Assembly (NCBI GenBank): GCA_910586945.1
Contig: CAJULO010000007.1
Location: forward strand, 1-58,924
DNA length: 58,924 nucleotides
Source: an uncultured Christensenellaceae bacterium
Lineage (GTDB): Bacteria > Bacillota > Clostridia > Christensenellales > Borkfalkiaceae
Direction of reading: 5' to 3'
Part shown: one piece after another, positions 1 through 9,734 of the stretch
Numbering within the stretch: position 1 is the stretch's first letter
Layout of the letters: the number at the start of each line of letters is the position of its first letter
Program-made: the position numbers and the translations under genes
Notes under the pieces: model-generated
Databases searched by the model: none
What the model saw: only the letters and a program-made list of their open reading frames with translations
Told to the model about the DNA's origin: nothing

Positions 1-79
1 GCTTCTCTCTCTATCCTTCTCTCTCTATACCTATGCAGTTGTTAATCTCCTAATGATATGACTAAGTCATAGCTTTTTT

Positions 80-108
80 ATATTATCATATCTTATTTTT
101 CTTGTCAA
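80..108 (-). promoter_or_regulatory. sigma-A-type promoter reading out of the window
   Basis: On the minus strand a TTGACA box (103-108) is followed after 17 bases by TAATAT (80-85). It lies just downstream of the phosphohexomutase stop codon and points off the left end, so it probably drives the next minus-strand gene outside the window. The bases after it hold an AGGAG-like stretch but no start codon before the edge. Confidence 0.6.
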
Positions 109-125
109 GCATAATTTTATATTTT

Positions 126-1820
126 TTAAAAAAATTTTTGCATGGCTTTTTCTAGTCTCTTTTGCATATCTTCAGCAACCTCTGCACGCTCTGCTATAAC
201 AGAATAATATATCTTCAATTTTGGTTCTGTGCCGCTTGGTCTGATGGCAATAAATCCACCTCCCTCTAATGCAAAATATACTGTATTACTTTTTGCAAAC
301 TCCAACTTTTCCTCTCTACCATCAGCATATCTCTTTATTCCTGTGGCATAATCATACACAGCAACAACTTTTATATCATCTAGTTTACGAATATTTTGTC
401 TTGCAATTTTCTCTACTGTCTCTACCATTTCGTCCATTCCAGTCAATCCTGTAAAGGCAATTGTTTCTGTTTTATCTAGACTATATCCATATTTACTATA
501 TAATTCTTGTAATTTTTGATAAATTGTCTTTCCTTGCTCTTCTACATTGCTTGTAAATTCGGCAAACAGTGCAGCAGTTGCTATGGCATCTTTATCTTTA
601 CTTCCACTTGTTCCATATAAATAGCCACAACTCTCTTCAAAACCAAATAAAAAGTTTTTACCACTGCTTTTACATTCTTCAATTTTTTCACCAATAAATT
701 TGAATCCAACTGGAACATCTATTAGCTCTACTCCATAATTTTGACATATCTTTTTTGCCAGTGGGCTACTTACAAAACTTTTTACAACTATTCCGCCACC
801 TTGTAATTCCCCTTGTTGAGATTTATTATGCAATATATATTCTAATAAAAGCAATCCCACTTGGTTGCCCGTTAAAACAATAAATTCGCCACTATCATTT
901 TTAATGGCAACACCTAACCTATCAGCATCTGGATCAGTTGCAAAAACAGTATTTGCTTGTATCTTTTCCGCTAATGCAATTGCTTGCGATAAAGTTTCCT
1001 TAATTTCTGGATTGGGCACTTTTACAGTGGAAAAATTGGCATCTTGCATACTTTGTGTTGGGACTACATATAGCTTTATACCTTTATTTTTCAAAAGTTT
1101 TTCAACATGCACTTTCCCCGTTCCATGCAATGGTGTATACACTAATTTACTCTTTTTTTCTCCTGTCCGTTCTTTTTCTTTTAAACTAAGAGATTGCACA
1201 TACCTATAGTACTCCTCTATAATACTTTTTGGGACTGGTAATATATATCTACTCGTGCTATCTAAATTTTCTAATGGACTAAAATAATCTAATTTTTTAA
1301 TTTCGTGTATGATTTTTGTTGTCTCTTCTATAGACATTTGGCTACCAGAGGCACTATACACTTTATATCCATTATATTCTTTAGGATTATGACTCGCTGT
1401 TATCATAATGCCAACTATGGCATTTAACTTCTGCACTGTATATGATAAAATTGGCACTGGTTGTGGACTTTGATACAAGTAACTTTTGATAGAATTTTTT
1501 GCAAGTATTTTTGCTGATAGTTCTGCAAAAGTATAGGAATATGCTCGTGTATCATATGCAATTGCAACACCGCGTTCCATTGCAGCTTCCCCTAAACTAC
1601 AAATATATTGCGCAACTCCCTGTGTTGCTCTTGCTATACTATGAATATTTATGCAATTTGTTCCATATCCAAATGTCCCTCTTATCCCTGCCGTTCCAAA
1701 TTGTAGTTCTCCGCCAAATCGCTCCTTTATCGCTTGTGTATTCTCTGCAAGGGATAAAAGCTCCGCTCGCCCCTCTCTTCCACACTTTTTTAACCATTCT
1801 GCATATTTCCTTTTCCACAT
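126..1820 (-). CDS. pgcA: phosphoglucomutase/phosphomannomutase (alpha-D-phosphohexomutase family)
   Basis: Interconverts hexose 1- and 6-phosphates in the cytoplasm, most likely glucose 1-P and glucose 6-P, feeding cell-wall and nucleotide-sugar synthesis. The 564-residue protein has the family landmarks in order: the phosphoserine loop TASHNP with Ser143, the metal-binding DPDADRLG at 296-303, the sugar-binding GFEES at 393-397 and the C-terminal phosphate-binding RPSGTEPK. Length and motifs match the Bacillus PgcA (YhxB) type rather than the shorter GlmM type. The start has a strong GAGGAGG site that lies in the end of the upstream HAD gene, 5 bases away, so the two are co-transcribed. Sugar specificity cannot be read from sequence alone; the symbol follows the closest family. 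Confidence 0.9.
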   Translation of the reverse strand: MWKRKYAEWLKKCGREGRAELLSLAENTQAIKERFGGELQFGTAGIRGTFGYGTNCINIHSIARATQGVAQYICSLGEAAMERGVAIAYDTRAYSYTFAELSAKILAKNSIKSYLYQSPQPVPILSYTVQKLNAIVGIMITASHNPKEYNGYKVYSASGSQMSIEETTKIIHEIKKLDYFSPLENLDSTSRYILPVPKSIIEEYYRYVQSLSLKEKERTGEKKSKLVYTPLHGTGKVHVEKLLKNKGIKLYVVPTQSMQDANFSTVKVPNPEIKETLSQAIALAEKIQANTVFATDPDADRLGVAIKNDSGEFIVLTGNQVGLLLLEYILHNKSQQGELQGGGIVVKSFVSSPLAKKICQNYGVELIDVPVGFKFIGEKIEECKSSGKNFLFGFEESCGYLYGTSGSKDKDAIATAALFAEFTSNVEEQGKTIYQKLQELYSKYGYSLDKTETIAFTGLTGMDEMVETVEKIARQNIRKLDDIKVVAVYDYATGIKRYADGREEKLEFAKSNTVYFALEGGGFIAIRPSGTEPKLKIYYSVIAERAEVAEDMQKRLEKAMQKFF

Positions 1821-1825
1821 AACTC

Positions 1826-2905
1826 TTACCTCCTCTCTTCTATTTGCTGTAAAAGCATTTCCTTATTTTCTTTGAACATATCAAACATTACCTTTTGTGG
1901 CAAGTCATCTTGCTCCTGTCCTTTCTCTAACGCCTCTATACTTTCATCAAAATACTTTACTATATACTTTTTTAAGTGCTCTAACCCTCCTTTTGCCATA
2001 GGAATATTTTCTAAAAAATCAGTGATTCTTTTTACAAAATCTTGCATTTGTCGCATAATGTGTAAATAATTTTTTTGATTTTCTTGCAATCTATTTAAAT
2101 CTTCTGTACTCTTTATCTTCAATAATACATTTTTTATCACTCTTTCCAATGGACTATTCTCTCTATAATCCGCTGGCAACAGATAGTCAATGCGTTGTTG
2201 TTGTAAAAGTTTACTCACCATATGCATATCATCGGTATACACAGCAATAGAGGTCCCACCATATCCTTTGACCATGCGCATTGCCGGTATATCTGTATCA
2301 CTATCCCCTAAATATATGATATTCCGCATGGGGATACGCCTATCTCTTTCTGGCATATCTTCATTAACTGCTCGTTCATCTGTCAAATTTAAACATCCTT
2401 TACTGATGCGTGCGATATACTGCGTTTTTCCTGAATAATTGACAAGTTGTTTTAGCCATACTGGTTCATCTTTTGCATTATATAAGTAGTTTGTAGCAAA
2501 TATCTCTCTAAAATGTTTTGCTATTATCGTGCCTTCAATCATCTCCTTTAATCCCGCTGAGATAATATAATGCTCTAGTCTAATTCCGAGTGTCTTTGCA
2601 AATGTATTTATTCTTGTAAACCAACTTTCCACTCCTTGAAAAAGTTCTATACACTCTCCCAATTCTTTAAATTTATCATAGCTCAGCGGTACATGGTTTT
2701 CTTTTGCTTTTACAAGCGTATAGTACATACAAGCTAAAATGCTATCTACCCCCATTGTATCACAATATGCATTACACTCCTTCCAAAATTGTTGCACATC
2801 ACATTTTAATAACTGTGGAATTAAAGTGTACTCTTGCATCGATTTTGGAGATAATGTTTTATCAAAATCATAGCAGAGTGCTACAATAACTTCTTTATTT
2901 TGCAT
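1826..2905 (-). CDS. HAD-superfamily hydrolase (phosphoserine-phosphatase-like)
   Basis: A cytoplasmic phosphatase-like protein of 359 residues. HAD motif I is DFDKT near residue 13, motif II is the Ser in ISAG near 115 and motif IV is GDSDTD at about 200-205. The roughly 100-residue helical segment after motif I would be the cap domain. The reading frame stays open upstream to 3073, but that longer start lies in front of a strong promoter (2942-2970) and overlaps the divergent gene. The ATG at 2905 has an AAGGAAAA site and sits just before the motif-I strand, so it is the likely start. It is the first gene of an operon with the phosphohexomutase, which suggests a sugar-phosphate substrate, but the substrate is not shown by the sequence. 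Confidence 0.82.
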   Translation of the reverse strand: MQNKEVIVALCYDFDKTLSPKSMQEYTLIPQLLKCDVQQFWKECNAYCDTMGVDSILACMYYTLVKAKENHVPLSYDKFKELGECIELFQGVESWFTRINTFAKTLGIRLEHYIISAGLKEMIEGTIIAKHFREIFATNYLYNAKDEPVWLKQLVNYSGKTQYIARISKGCLNLTDERAVNEDMPERDRRIPMRNIIYLGDSDTDIPAMRMVKGYGGTSIAVYTDDMHMVSKLLQQQRIDYLLPADYRENSPLERVIKNVLLKIKSTEDLNRLQENQKNYLHIMRQMQDFVKRITDFLENIPMAKGGLEHLKKYIVKYFDESIEALEKGQEQDDLPQKVMFDMFKENKEMLLQQIEERR

Positions 2906-2941
2906 ATTCTTTTCCTTAAGTTTTATAAAGTAATCTCTGTC

Positions 2942-2970
2942 ATTATATGAGTTTTTTTTCAACTTGTCAA
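2942..2970 (-). promoter_or_regulatory. sigma-A-type promoter of the HAD/phosphohexomutase operon
   Basis: TTGACA (965-970 of this kilobase) and TATAAT (2942-2947) on the minus strand, with 17 bases between them. It decides the start at 2905, since the longest frame begins upstream of it. Confidence 0.85.
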
Positions 2971-3049
2971 TCTTCAAATTTCTATCCACTTTTAGGTATG
3001 AAATAATTTTATTTATACATACTACTAAAAAAGAGTAAAGAGAGTATTT

Positions 3050-3973
3050 ATGAGAAAAAATATTTGGATTCAATTGCTTTGTGCAATCATTTTGACAATT
3101 GTTCTTTTATTCTCAATGGTGGCATGTAAAATTTCCATTGAAGCTGATATCCCCCCTATGCCATATCCATCACAACCTTTGCCACAACCGCCTGAGAACA
3201 ATTCTAACCCAGAAGATAATGAAGTTATTCCACCAAATACAAATAGTTCTACAACTGTGCCTCCTATTCAAGAAAGCACAAGTAATAGTAGTTCTAGCAA
3301 TGCCGGTAATACCACACAGACGCCGGCTGTACAAAATGATGTCTATGTGCGTTCCATAACAAATGGTCTCAATGTGCGTTCTGCTCCAACGACAAGCTCT
3401 ACCGTACTTGGCACACTCAACACAAATGATATGGTTCTCTTTATTGAAAAGCAAGGGAGTTGGTATAAAACTGTTTACAAAAATACCACTGGATATGTAA
3501 GTGCCTCTAGTCAATATACCAATTTATACTCTTTACCACGCTCTTCAAATGCAACGATTGAAAAAATTATCTCTTTAGGATATACACGCTTGGGCTACAA
3601 ATATGTCTATGGTGCAATTCGCCTACACAATGGTAAAGGTGTCTTTTTAAAGGACTTTAAAGATAATGAGTATGACTGTTCTTCTTTAATGCAATATATC
3701 TTCTATTATGGAGGGAATATTTTATTGGATGTAACTACGCGTACACAGGTCGTTCAAGGACAACATATTGATAAAAGTAAAGTGCGTCGTGGAGATTTAC
3801 TTTTTTTCACAAATGCAAATCGTAAAAATAATGTCGGCGTTGAAAAAATTGGACATGTTGGAATTTATTTAGGTAATAATTATATGTTGCATACTTCAAG
3901 TGACTATGCTGTAATTGAACCAATGTCTAAAACACGCCAAAGCTATCTGATTGAAGGCAGACGCTTTTTATAA
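3050..3973 (+). CDS. SH3b and NlpC/P60 domain lipoprotein (cell-wall peptidase)
   Basis: A predicted lipoprotein of 307 residues that probably cuts peptide stems of peptidoglycan outside the membrane. A signal peptide ends in the lipobox SMVAC (Cys26). Residues 30-95 are a low-complexity Pro/Ser/Thr/Asn spacer, about 98-152 a bacterial SH3 domain (TNGLNVRSAP), and 165-307 an NlpC/P60 domain. The catalytic Cys210 lies in YDCSS, His269 in GHVGIYL, and His281 is a candidate third polar residue. NlpC/P60 enzymes are usually D,L-endopeptidases; the exact bond is inferred from the family. It is transcribed alone, divergently from the HAD operon, and ends at a strong hairpin. Confidence 0.88.
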   Translation: MRKNIWIQLLCAIILTIVLLFSMVACKISIEADIPPMPYPSQPLPQPPENNSNPEDNEVIPPNTNSSTTVPPIQESTSNSSSSNAGNTTQTPAVQNDVYVRSITNGLNVRSAPTTSSTVLGTLNTNDMVLFIEKQGSWYKTVYKNTTGYVSASSQYTNLYSLPRSSNATIEKIISLGYTRLGYKYVYGAIRLHNGKGVFLKDFKDNEYDCSSLMQYIFYYGGNILLDVTTRTQVVQGQHIDKSKVRRGDLLFFTNANRKNNVGVEKIGHVGIYLGNNYMLHTSSDYAVIEPMSKTRQSYLIEGRRFL

Positions 3974-3982
3974 ATAAACTTT

Positions 3983-4043
3983 AAAAAAGTAGAGAATTTA
4001 TAGAACAACTTTTTTGCGTTGTTATAAAACTCTCTACTTTTTT
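3983..4043. terminator. bidirectional intrinsic terminator
   Basis: Long imperfect hairpin with arms beginning AAGTAGAGA and ending TCTCTACTT, an A-run on the left and a T-run on the right. It separates the convergent NlpC/P60 and helicase genes. Confidence 0.85.
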
Positions 4044-4047
4044 CTTA

Positions 4048-7000
4048 TTATGCTAATGTGATTTTATCTAAGGATGACTGCATAAAAATACCTTTTTTTG
4101 TTGCCAAACTGATACAGTTTGTAAAGTATTCTTGTACTTTTTCCGTCATTTTACTTACTTTAAATTCTTTTCCAATTTCCCTTAGCAGTTCATCTAAATA
4201 CAGGCTTACATTGCTTTCCAGTAAAGCTTTGGCGAGCGTGATAACTTCATATACACTAATTTCTTCAGCACTCTTGCTCTTATTTTCTTCATTGGTACGA
4301 TAGTATGTATATGCAATGGATTTTTCATGTTTATACCAATAAATTTTATCTAGCACTTTATCATTTTTAAGATTGCTTGCAAGAATCAATTGTAGCACTT
4401 TCTCTTTAAGTTGATTTATAATTTTTTCAATGCCTACACTTGCAAGTAGACGCTTTATTAATAGATTTGTCTCAATTGGCTCTTCGCTAAAAACAATTTT
4501 GTGTATACGGTCTATCAGTTTAGCATCCATATCTCCTTCTAGAATATCTTCTGATGAAAGTTCTATTTCTTCCAAGTCCGCTTTTTTGTAGAGTGTCCGA
4601 TATTTTTCTAACATAGATAAATTTGCATCTTTATTGACTAATTCATCTAAAATACTCTTTATATTTTTTATCTCTCTTGAAGGATTATTGATATAGCTTA
4701 CTGTATAAACTCTATATTCTCTCCAACTACTTGCCTTCAACATTGCTGGTTGCAGAATGTTTCTATCATAGGCACTGCTTGATTGTGAAAGTTCACTGTC
4801 GCATAAAATTGCTAAAATAAATTTACTTGGATTTTTAGGGTCAAGCACAGCACAATCTATTTTAAAATTGGATGCACCAATATTATAACGACATTCATAT
4901 CCATATGTTTCAAGTGATTTTGCAATATGTTTCCCTATACCACTACGCATTCTAGCAATATTTTCACCACTAAATGGCAAGGTCATCTTTCCTTTTTCGG
5001 CAAATTCAAGCAGCGTCTTTAATCCTTGTACGCCTTTTGCATTTGTGCGTTCTAGATTTATCATTGCTGATGTCATAGATGAGAATATAATCATCTCCTC
5101 TCTTGCCCGAGAGGCAGCAACATTTAGTCTACGCCATCCACCCGATTGATTGAGTGGCCCAAAATTCATAGAAAATTTACCATATTTGTCTGCTCCATAG
5201 CATGTCGAAAATAAAATAACATCCCTTTCATCCCCTTGTACATTTTCAAGATTTTTTACAAATATTGCCTCCTCTCTATCGTAGGCAACTTCTTCTAACC
5301 CATTTTGTGCTATCGCTTCGGTGAGATGTTTTTCAATATAATCTCTCTGTGGCGTACTAAAGGTTACAATTCCTATACTACGTTTAGATAGTTTTTTATC
5401 TTTTAATCTACGCATCACTTCTGCAATCAATGCCTTGGCTTCCTCTTTATTGTTCTTCGCATGCCCTCTATCATAAATTCCATTTTCAATAAAATGCATT
5501 TTTACCTTGCTAGAGAGCGCATCAGGAGATGGATAGGTACAGAGTTTACCATCGTAATACATCAGATTTGAAAATGCAATAAGACTTTCATGCTTACTTC
5601 TATAGTGCCACAACAAATGCTTCTCTGGTAAATTGAGTGCAAGACAATCATCAAGAATATTTTCCAAATCTTCAAGTTCCATATTCTCTTCATCGACATA
5701 ATTGCTATTGAAAAAGCTCGTGGGTGGCAACTGTTTTGGGTCGCCTACAATGATGGCATTTTTCGCCCGTGCTATAGATCCGATTGCTTCACTTGTTGGC
5801 AATTGTGATGCTTCGTCAAAGATAACAATATCAAACATATCTGCTTTTGCTGGTAAATATTGCGCCACAGTGTTTGGACTCATCAACATACATGGACACA
5901 ATCTTGCAACTAGTGCTTCACAGGAAGCAAAAAAGTCTTTAATTGTCATACCACGCATTTTGCTCTTTAAAATACGCTGAAAATTTAATACCTCAACACT
6001 TAAGTCCCCTTCTGTATTGATTGATGGCAATTGTTGTATTAATCTATTCCGAATGTATTTTTTGCTTAGTTCTATAAATTCCTTTTCTGCTATTCTATAC
6101 TGTTCAATTTTTCTTTCAAATACCGGCACTGAGAAGTTGGATAAAACAGGATTTAGCGCTATATTGCTCTCTACAAAATATTTATAAACATTTTTACGGA
6201 AAGAATACACAAGTTCCTCAGCCGTCACTAGTCCACTTTCAAGTGTCTCACCAACAAATCCAAGCCCTTCATTGGCAAATTGTTTAGATAGCTTTTTATA
6301 CATCGTCCATTGTGACAACATATCAATATTCTCTAATAGAGTTGCCGTCTTTACGCCATAATACTCTATAATATCCGTATCATAAATTTTTGTAGTATCT
6401 AATGCAACAAGGTTGCTAAAATTTGTATAGGCCTCGTAATAATTTTTTGTTGCATTTTCTATCGCTTTTAATGCCTTTCCTAGATATCCACCTTGTACCG
6501 CTTGTATACATACACTATTAAAGCTATCGACATTAAAATCAATAAATAGCTCTCTTGCAACTGTATGCAACAAATTGAGTGTCTCTAAATAATCAACTCT
6601 TGCCATTAAATTCAGTTCACCATTTTTATCATAAAAGTGATCACTCAAATTTGTATTGGTGCGGATAATTGCAATTTGTCTATAAATATCTAAAACAAGT
6701 GGAATATCCATCAAATATCCCTCTAGTTCCGTTGCAGTTATTGCATTCTTTTTTAGAGCTTTTAACAGTGCTTTTACTTTTTTATTTCCTTTAATATTTA
6801 CGCCACAGCGTTTATACTCTTCCTCAATATCTTCTATTGGATAAGGTAATGCAACAATCTGTCTATATTTTTCTAAATATTGTGTCAAAGCTCTATCCAA
6901 TTGTTTATTTGCATTAAAGAAGATATAAAACTCCTCTTCAACACAGTTAAAGTAACTTTGTACTTTCTCTGTTTGTAACAGTTGTACAAGTTGCATCAAT

Positions 7001-9714
7001 GCTAACAGTTTTTTCTCTGTAAATACTGTTACTTTATGATTGAAAAACTCTAAAGTAAAATTTAAAAACTGTCTTATATTTTTATTTTCAACTAACACTA
7101 TCTGTCCGGCATAGTAAATTTGTTTCTTTAGCATTAAATCGATTTCTGTTAAATTGATATTTTCAAATGGAGAGTGATAAATTCCACCACACTCTGTTGC
7201 AACTGCAGAAAGTTCTGTCAACATATTTTCATATTTTATTAATTTTTCTGCCGTCAATTGGTCGTAAAAAGTGCTTTCAATATTTAATATATCTTTCGCA
7301 TTTTTATTTTTTAAAAAACGCAAAATCCCCTCGTATACAGAGATACCCATTCTGCGCTTTTTATGTAATTCAGCACTTGGTTCATTTAATGCTACGCGTA
7401 GGTTCTCTATTTGTGCCGCAAGTGTTGTCAAGTCAATTTCTACCGCTGTTGAAGCTAAATTATAGGTATTTTCTAACCTTTTTAATAGCTCCCCTTTCCC
7501 ACATTTATTAGAATGTAACTCTAGACAAAAATCTCCTAATTTTGCTTCATCTAACCGTTTTTTTACGACATCAAGTGCCGCTTGCTTCTCTGCAACAAAA
7601 AGTACGCGTTTACCCTTATTCAAACAATTTGCTATTAAATTTGTGATTGTTTGACTCTTCCCGGTCCCTGGAGGTCCATGCAGAACAAGCGAACGCCCTG
7701 CAACTGCTTCAGCAACTGCAGAAAATTGATAGCTATCTGCTGGAAGTGGGGTCAAAATATCTGTGATGGCATAACTATCCATCGGTAAATTTTGCGTCGG
7801 TAAATTGTCCTCTAAAAAAGATTTATTATGGAGTAAGGCATCTACAATTTTATTTGTCTTGAATTTTTCAATATTTTGATGGATATCATTCCACATAGCA
7901 AAGCGAGAAAATAAAAAGGTAGATAAATATATATTCTCTTCTACGCCCCAACCTTTCATAGATATAAATTCGGCACGCACAATATTGAGTACTTCCACCA
8001 TACTCTTTTCCGCTAAAATATTTTCTAGTCCACGAATATCTATATGAAATTCTCGCAATAAAAACTCTAAAAGGGTTTGGTTAAAATGCATCTCTTCCTG
8101 TGCGAGTGAGATACTATATGCCTTCCCTCCTCTTGCACGATTGATTTTTACTGGACACAATATCAGTGGAGCATATTTTGGCTCTTTATCAAGGTCGTTT
8201 TTGCTATACCACTTTAAAAAACCAAAAGCAATATAGAGGATGTTTGTTCCCATTTCCTCTTCGGCAAGTTTTACCTTTTTATTCAAATTTTGTAAACGCT
8301 CTTTCATTTCCGCTTCTGGCAAATAGCAATGTAAATTACCATTATTCAACTCAATTTGTACAAGTTCTTGTAAAATAGAATTATCCGCAGTTTGCCCAAA
8401 AGCACGCACTGGTTTACTTTTAAAATCCGGTAAACATTGTAAAAGTTGCAACTCCACTTCTTTATGAAAGGCTTGATAGACTGCTGCAATTTGATTGGAT
8501 ATAATTTGTATAGCCTTTCTTTCAACAGCAAAATTTAGCAGTGGATTCTTCATTGTTAAGTCAAGAAGGCGGCGTTCCCACTGTCCATTTTTGCTAACTT
8601 TCCCTTCTAAACTGAGTTTTTCACGCTCATAGATGGTCTTAGGTGCAACATCTAAATTTGTCTGTTTATCCTCTAAAAGTGTAACGCCTTTCACGCCTAC
8701 TGCCTTAATTGGCATAGCTGGTATACCTGCCATACGACATCTTTTGATATCAATACCGCATTTGTATTCTCCATTTTTTAGATGTTCCATACAATATTCA
8801 ATTGCTGTTTGAAAGTTGACAACACTCCCTTGAAAGAGGTCATCTATATCAATCAAGCTAATATCTGTAATTCCATCTATCATGTGTTTTTGTAACTCTT
8901 GCATCTCATCTATTACTGTATTGATAGAACATGTGTCACACAACCAAACACCACATGCAATACGCTCTGCTCCAATCACTATAACTGGATTTAATCCTGC
9001 CTTTTCTAAACAGCTTGCAAATAAGATAGCCAGTTCCAGTTTGTTTGCCTTTTTTCCTTTTAAAATTTGTGTGGCATTTTGTAAATTATAATATTGTTTC
9101 TCGAGATTTTCCTCTTCTTCAATCTGCAAGCGATGCAATGTACTATAAATCGCAGCAGCTATCTTGACAATATCATTCTTGCCACCTTCTGCATACCCCT
9201 TATAAGTACACTCCATCCCCCATTTTTGTAGTTGTTCGCTGGCAAGTTCTAATATTTTGGTGCAATCTGGCAAATTTGACCGTACAAAACATGCTAAATT
9301 TTCAAGTTTATTTTGCTTAGCCGTCCAATAGGTATATGGTAAAATTTCAACTTCAGCTTCTTCCGTCAAAACTTGCTTATTATTGACATTTACTGTAGCT
9401 GTAATTTTTGTTTTTGTTGGCTTTGTAAGCTCTGCCAAAAATACTGGAGATAAAATATCCATTGACTTGATTTTAATAGTATTCTCTGCTGGCAGCTCTT
9501 CAAAACTTTGGCTATAGGGTAAAATACAATTTTTACTATCGCGAATACTTATAGTAACATTTTCTAAACTTTCTTTATTGGTATGGCTACATTGTAGTAC
9601 TTTAAAAATACTTTCATGATTATAATAGTTGACATAACTATATGTCTTTTCCACTTGCATATCTAAGTTTATAATAGACTTTTTTGTCTGTTTAGTTTCT
9701 TTTTTTGCTGGCAT
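4048..9714 (-). CDS. large superfamily 1 helicase with DUF4011 and nuclease-like C-terminal region (COG1112 type)
   Basis: Protein of 1888 residues. From about 380 comes the DUF4011 signature (LLDLTMKNPLLNF). The SF1 helicase core has Walker A GPPGTGKS near 678, Walker B with a DEAS box (IFDEASQLPTSEA) near 1295, GDPKQLPP, and late motifs including VQGDERDVILFS and LNVAASRAREE. Residues about 1610-1675 resemble the Vsr/MTES_1575-type nuclease fold (FKIDCAV, then CDSE, then a DR pair). Near 218-262 a segment resembles the transglutaminase-like region of relatives, but the usual Cys and His positions appear replaced. Relatives occur in many Firmicutes and often in defence settings; the role is not settled. 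It follows the helD-like gene by 20 bases with a GAGG site, so both are probably one transcript. Confidence 0.85.
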   Translation of the reverse strand: MPAKKETKQTKKSIINLDMQVEKTYSYVNYYNHESIFKVLQCSHTNKESLENVTISIRDSKNCILPYSQSFEELPAENTIKIKSMDILSPVFLAELTKPTKTKITATVNVNNKQVLTEEAEVEILPYTYWTAKQNKLENLACFVRSNLPDCTKILELASEQLQKWGMECTYKGYAEGGKNDIVKIAAAIYSTLHRLQIEEEENLEKQYYNLQNATQILKGKKANKLELAILFASCLEKAGLNPVIVIGAERIACGVWLCDTCSINTVIDEMQELQKHMIDGITDISLIDIDDLFQGSVVNFQTAIEYCMEHLKNGEYKCGIDIKRCRMAGIPAMPIKAVGVKGVTLLEDKQTNLDVAPKTIYEREKLSLEGKVSKNGQWERRLLDLTMKNPLLNFAVERKAIQIISNQIAAVYQAFHKEVELQLLQCLPDFKSKPVRAFGQTADNSILQELVQIELNNGNLHCYLPEAEMKERLQNLNKKVKLAEEEMGTNILYIAFGFLKWYSKNDLDKEPKYAPLILCPVKINRARGGKAYSISLAQEEMHFNQTLLEFLLREFHIDIRGLENILAEKSMVEVLNIVRAEFISMKGWGVEENIYLSTFLFSRFAMWNDIHQNIEKFKTNKIVDALLHNKSFLEDNLPTQNLPMDSYAITDILTPLPADSYQFSAVAEAVAGRSLVLHGPPGTGKSQTITNLIANCLNKGKRVLFVAEKQAALDVVKKRLDEAKLGDFCLELHSNKCGKGELLKRLENTYNLASTAVEIDLTTLAAQIENLRVALNEPSAELHKKRRMGISVYEGILRFLKNKNAKDILNIESTFYDQLTAEKLIKYENMLTELSAVATECGGIYHSPFENINLTEIDLMLKKQIYYAGQIVLVENKNIRQFLNFTLEFFNHKVTVFTEKKLLALMQLVQLLQTEKVQSYFNCVEEEFYIFFNANKQLDRALTQYLEKYRQIVALPYPIEDIEEEYKRCGVNIKGNKKVKALLKALKKNAITATELEGYLMDIPLVLDIYRQIAIIRTNTNLSDHFYDKNGELNLMARVDYLETLNLLHTVARELFIDFNVDSFNSVCIQAVQGGYLGKALKAIENATKNYYEAYTNFSNLVALDTTKIYDTDIIEYYGVKTATLLENIDMLSQWTMYKKLSKQFANEGLGFVGETLESGLVTAEELVYSFRKNVYKYFVESNIALNPVLSNFSVPVFERKIEQYRIAEKEFIELSKKYIRNRLIQQLPSINTEGDLSVEVLNFQRILKSKMRGMTIKDFFASCEALVARLCPCMLMSPNTVAQYLPAKADMFDIVIFDEASQLPTSEAIGSIARAKNAIIVGDPKQLPPTSFFNSNYVDEENMELEDLENILDDCLALNLPEKHLLWHYRSKHESLIAFSNLMYYDGKLCTYPSPDALSSKVKMHFIENGIYDRGHAKNNKEEAKALIAEVMRRLKDKKLSKRSIGIVTFSTPQRDYIEKHLTEAIAQNGLEEVAYDREEAIFVKNLENVQGDERDVILFSTCYGADKYGKFSMNFGPLNQSGGWRRLNVAASRAREEMIIFSSMTSAMINLERTNAKGVQGLKTLLEFAEKGKMTLPFSGENIARMRSGIGKHIAKSLETYGYECRYNIGASNFKIDCAVLDPKNPSKFILAILCDSELSQSSSAYDRNILQPAMLKASSWREYRVYTVSYINNPSREIKNIKSILDELVNKDANLSMLEKYRTLYKKADLEEIELSSEDILEGDMDAKLIDRIHKIVFSEEPIETNLLIKRLLASVGIEKIINQLKEKVLQLILASNLKNDKVLDKIYWYKHEKSIAYTYYRTNEENKSKSAEEISVYEVITLAKALLESNVSLYLDELLREIGKEFKVSKMTEKVQEYFTNCISLATKKGIFMQSSLDKITLA

Positions 9715-9734
9715 AAAAAACCTCTTATCCTTTT

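Noticed and set aside
2906..3073. 56-codon N-terminal extension of the HAD protein
   Set aside because: A perfect promoter lies inside it and it overlaps the divergent lipoprotein gene; the HAD fold begins after the inner ATG.
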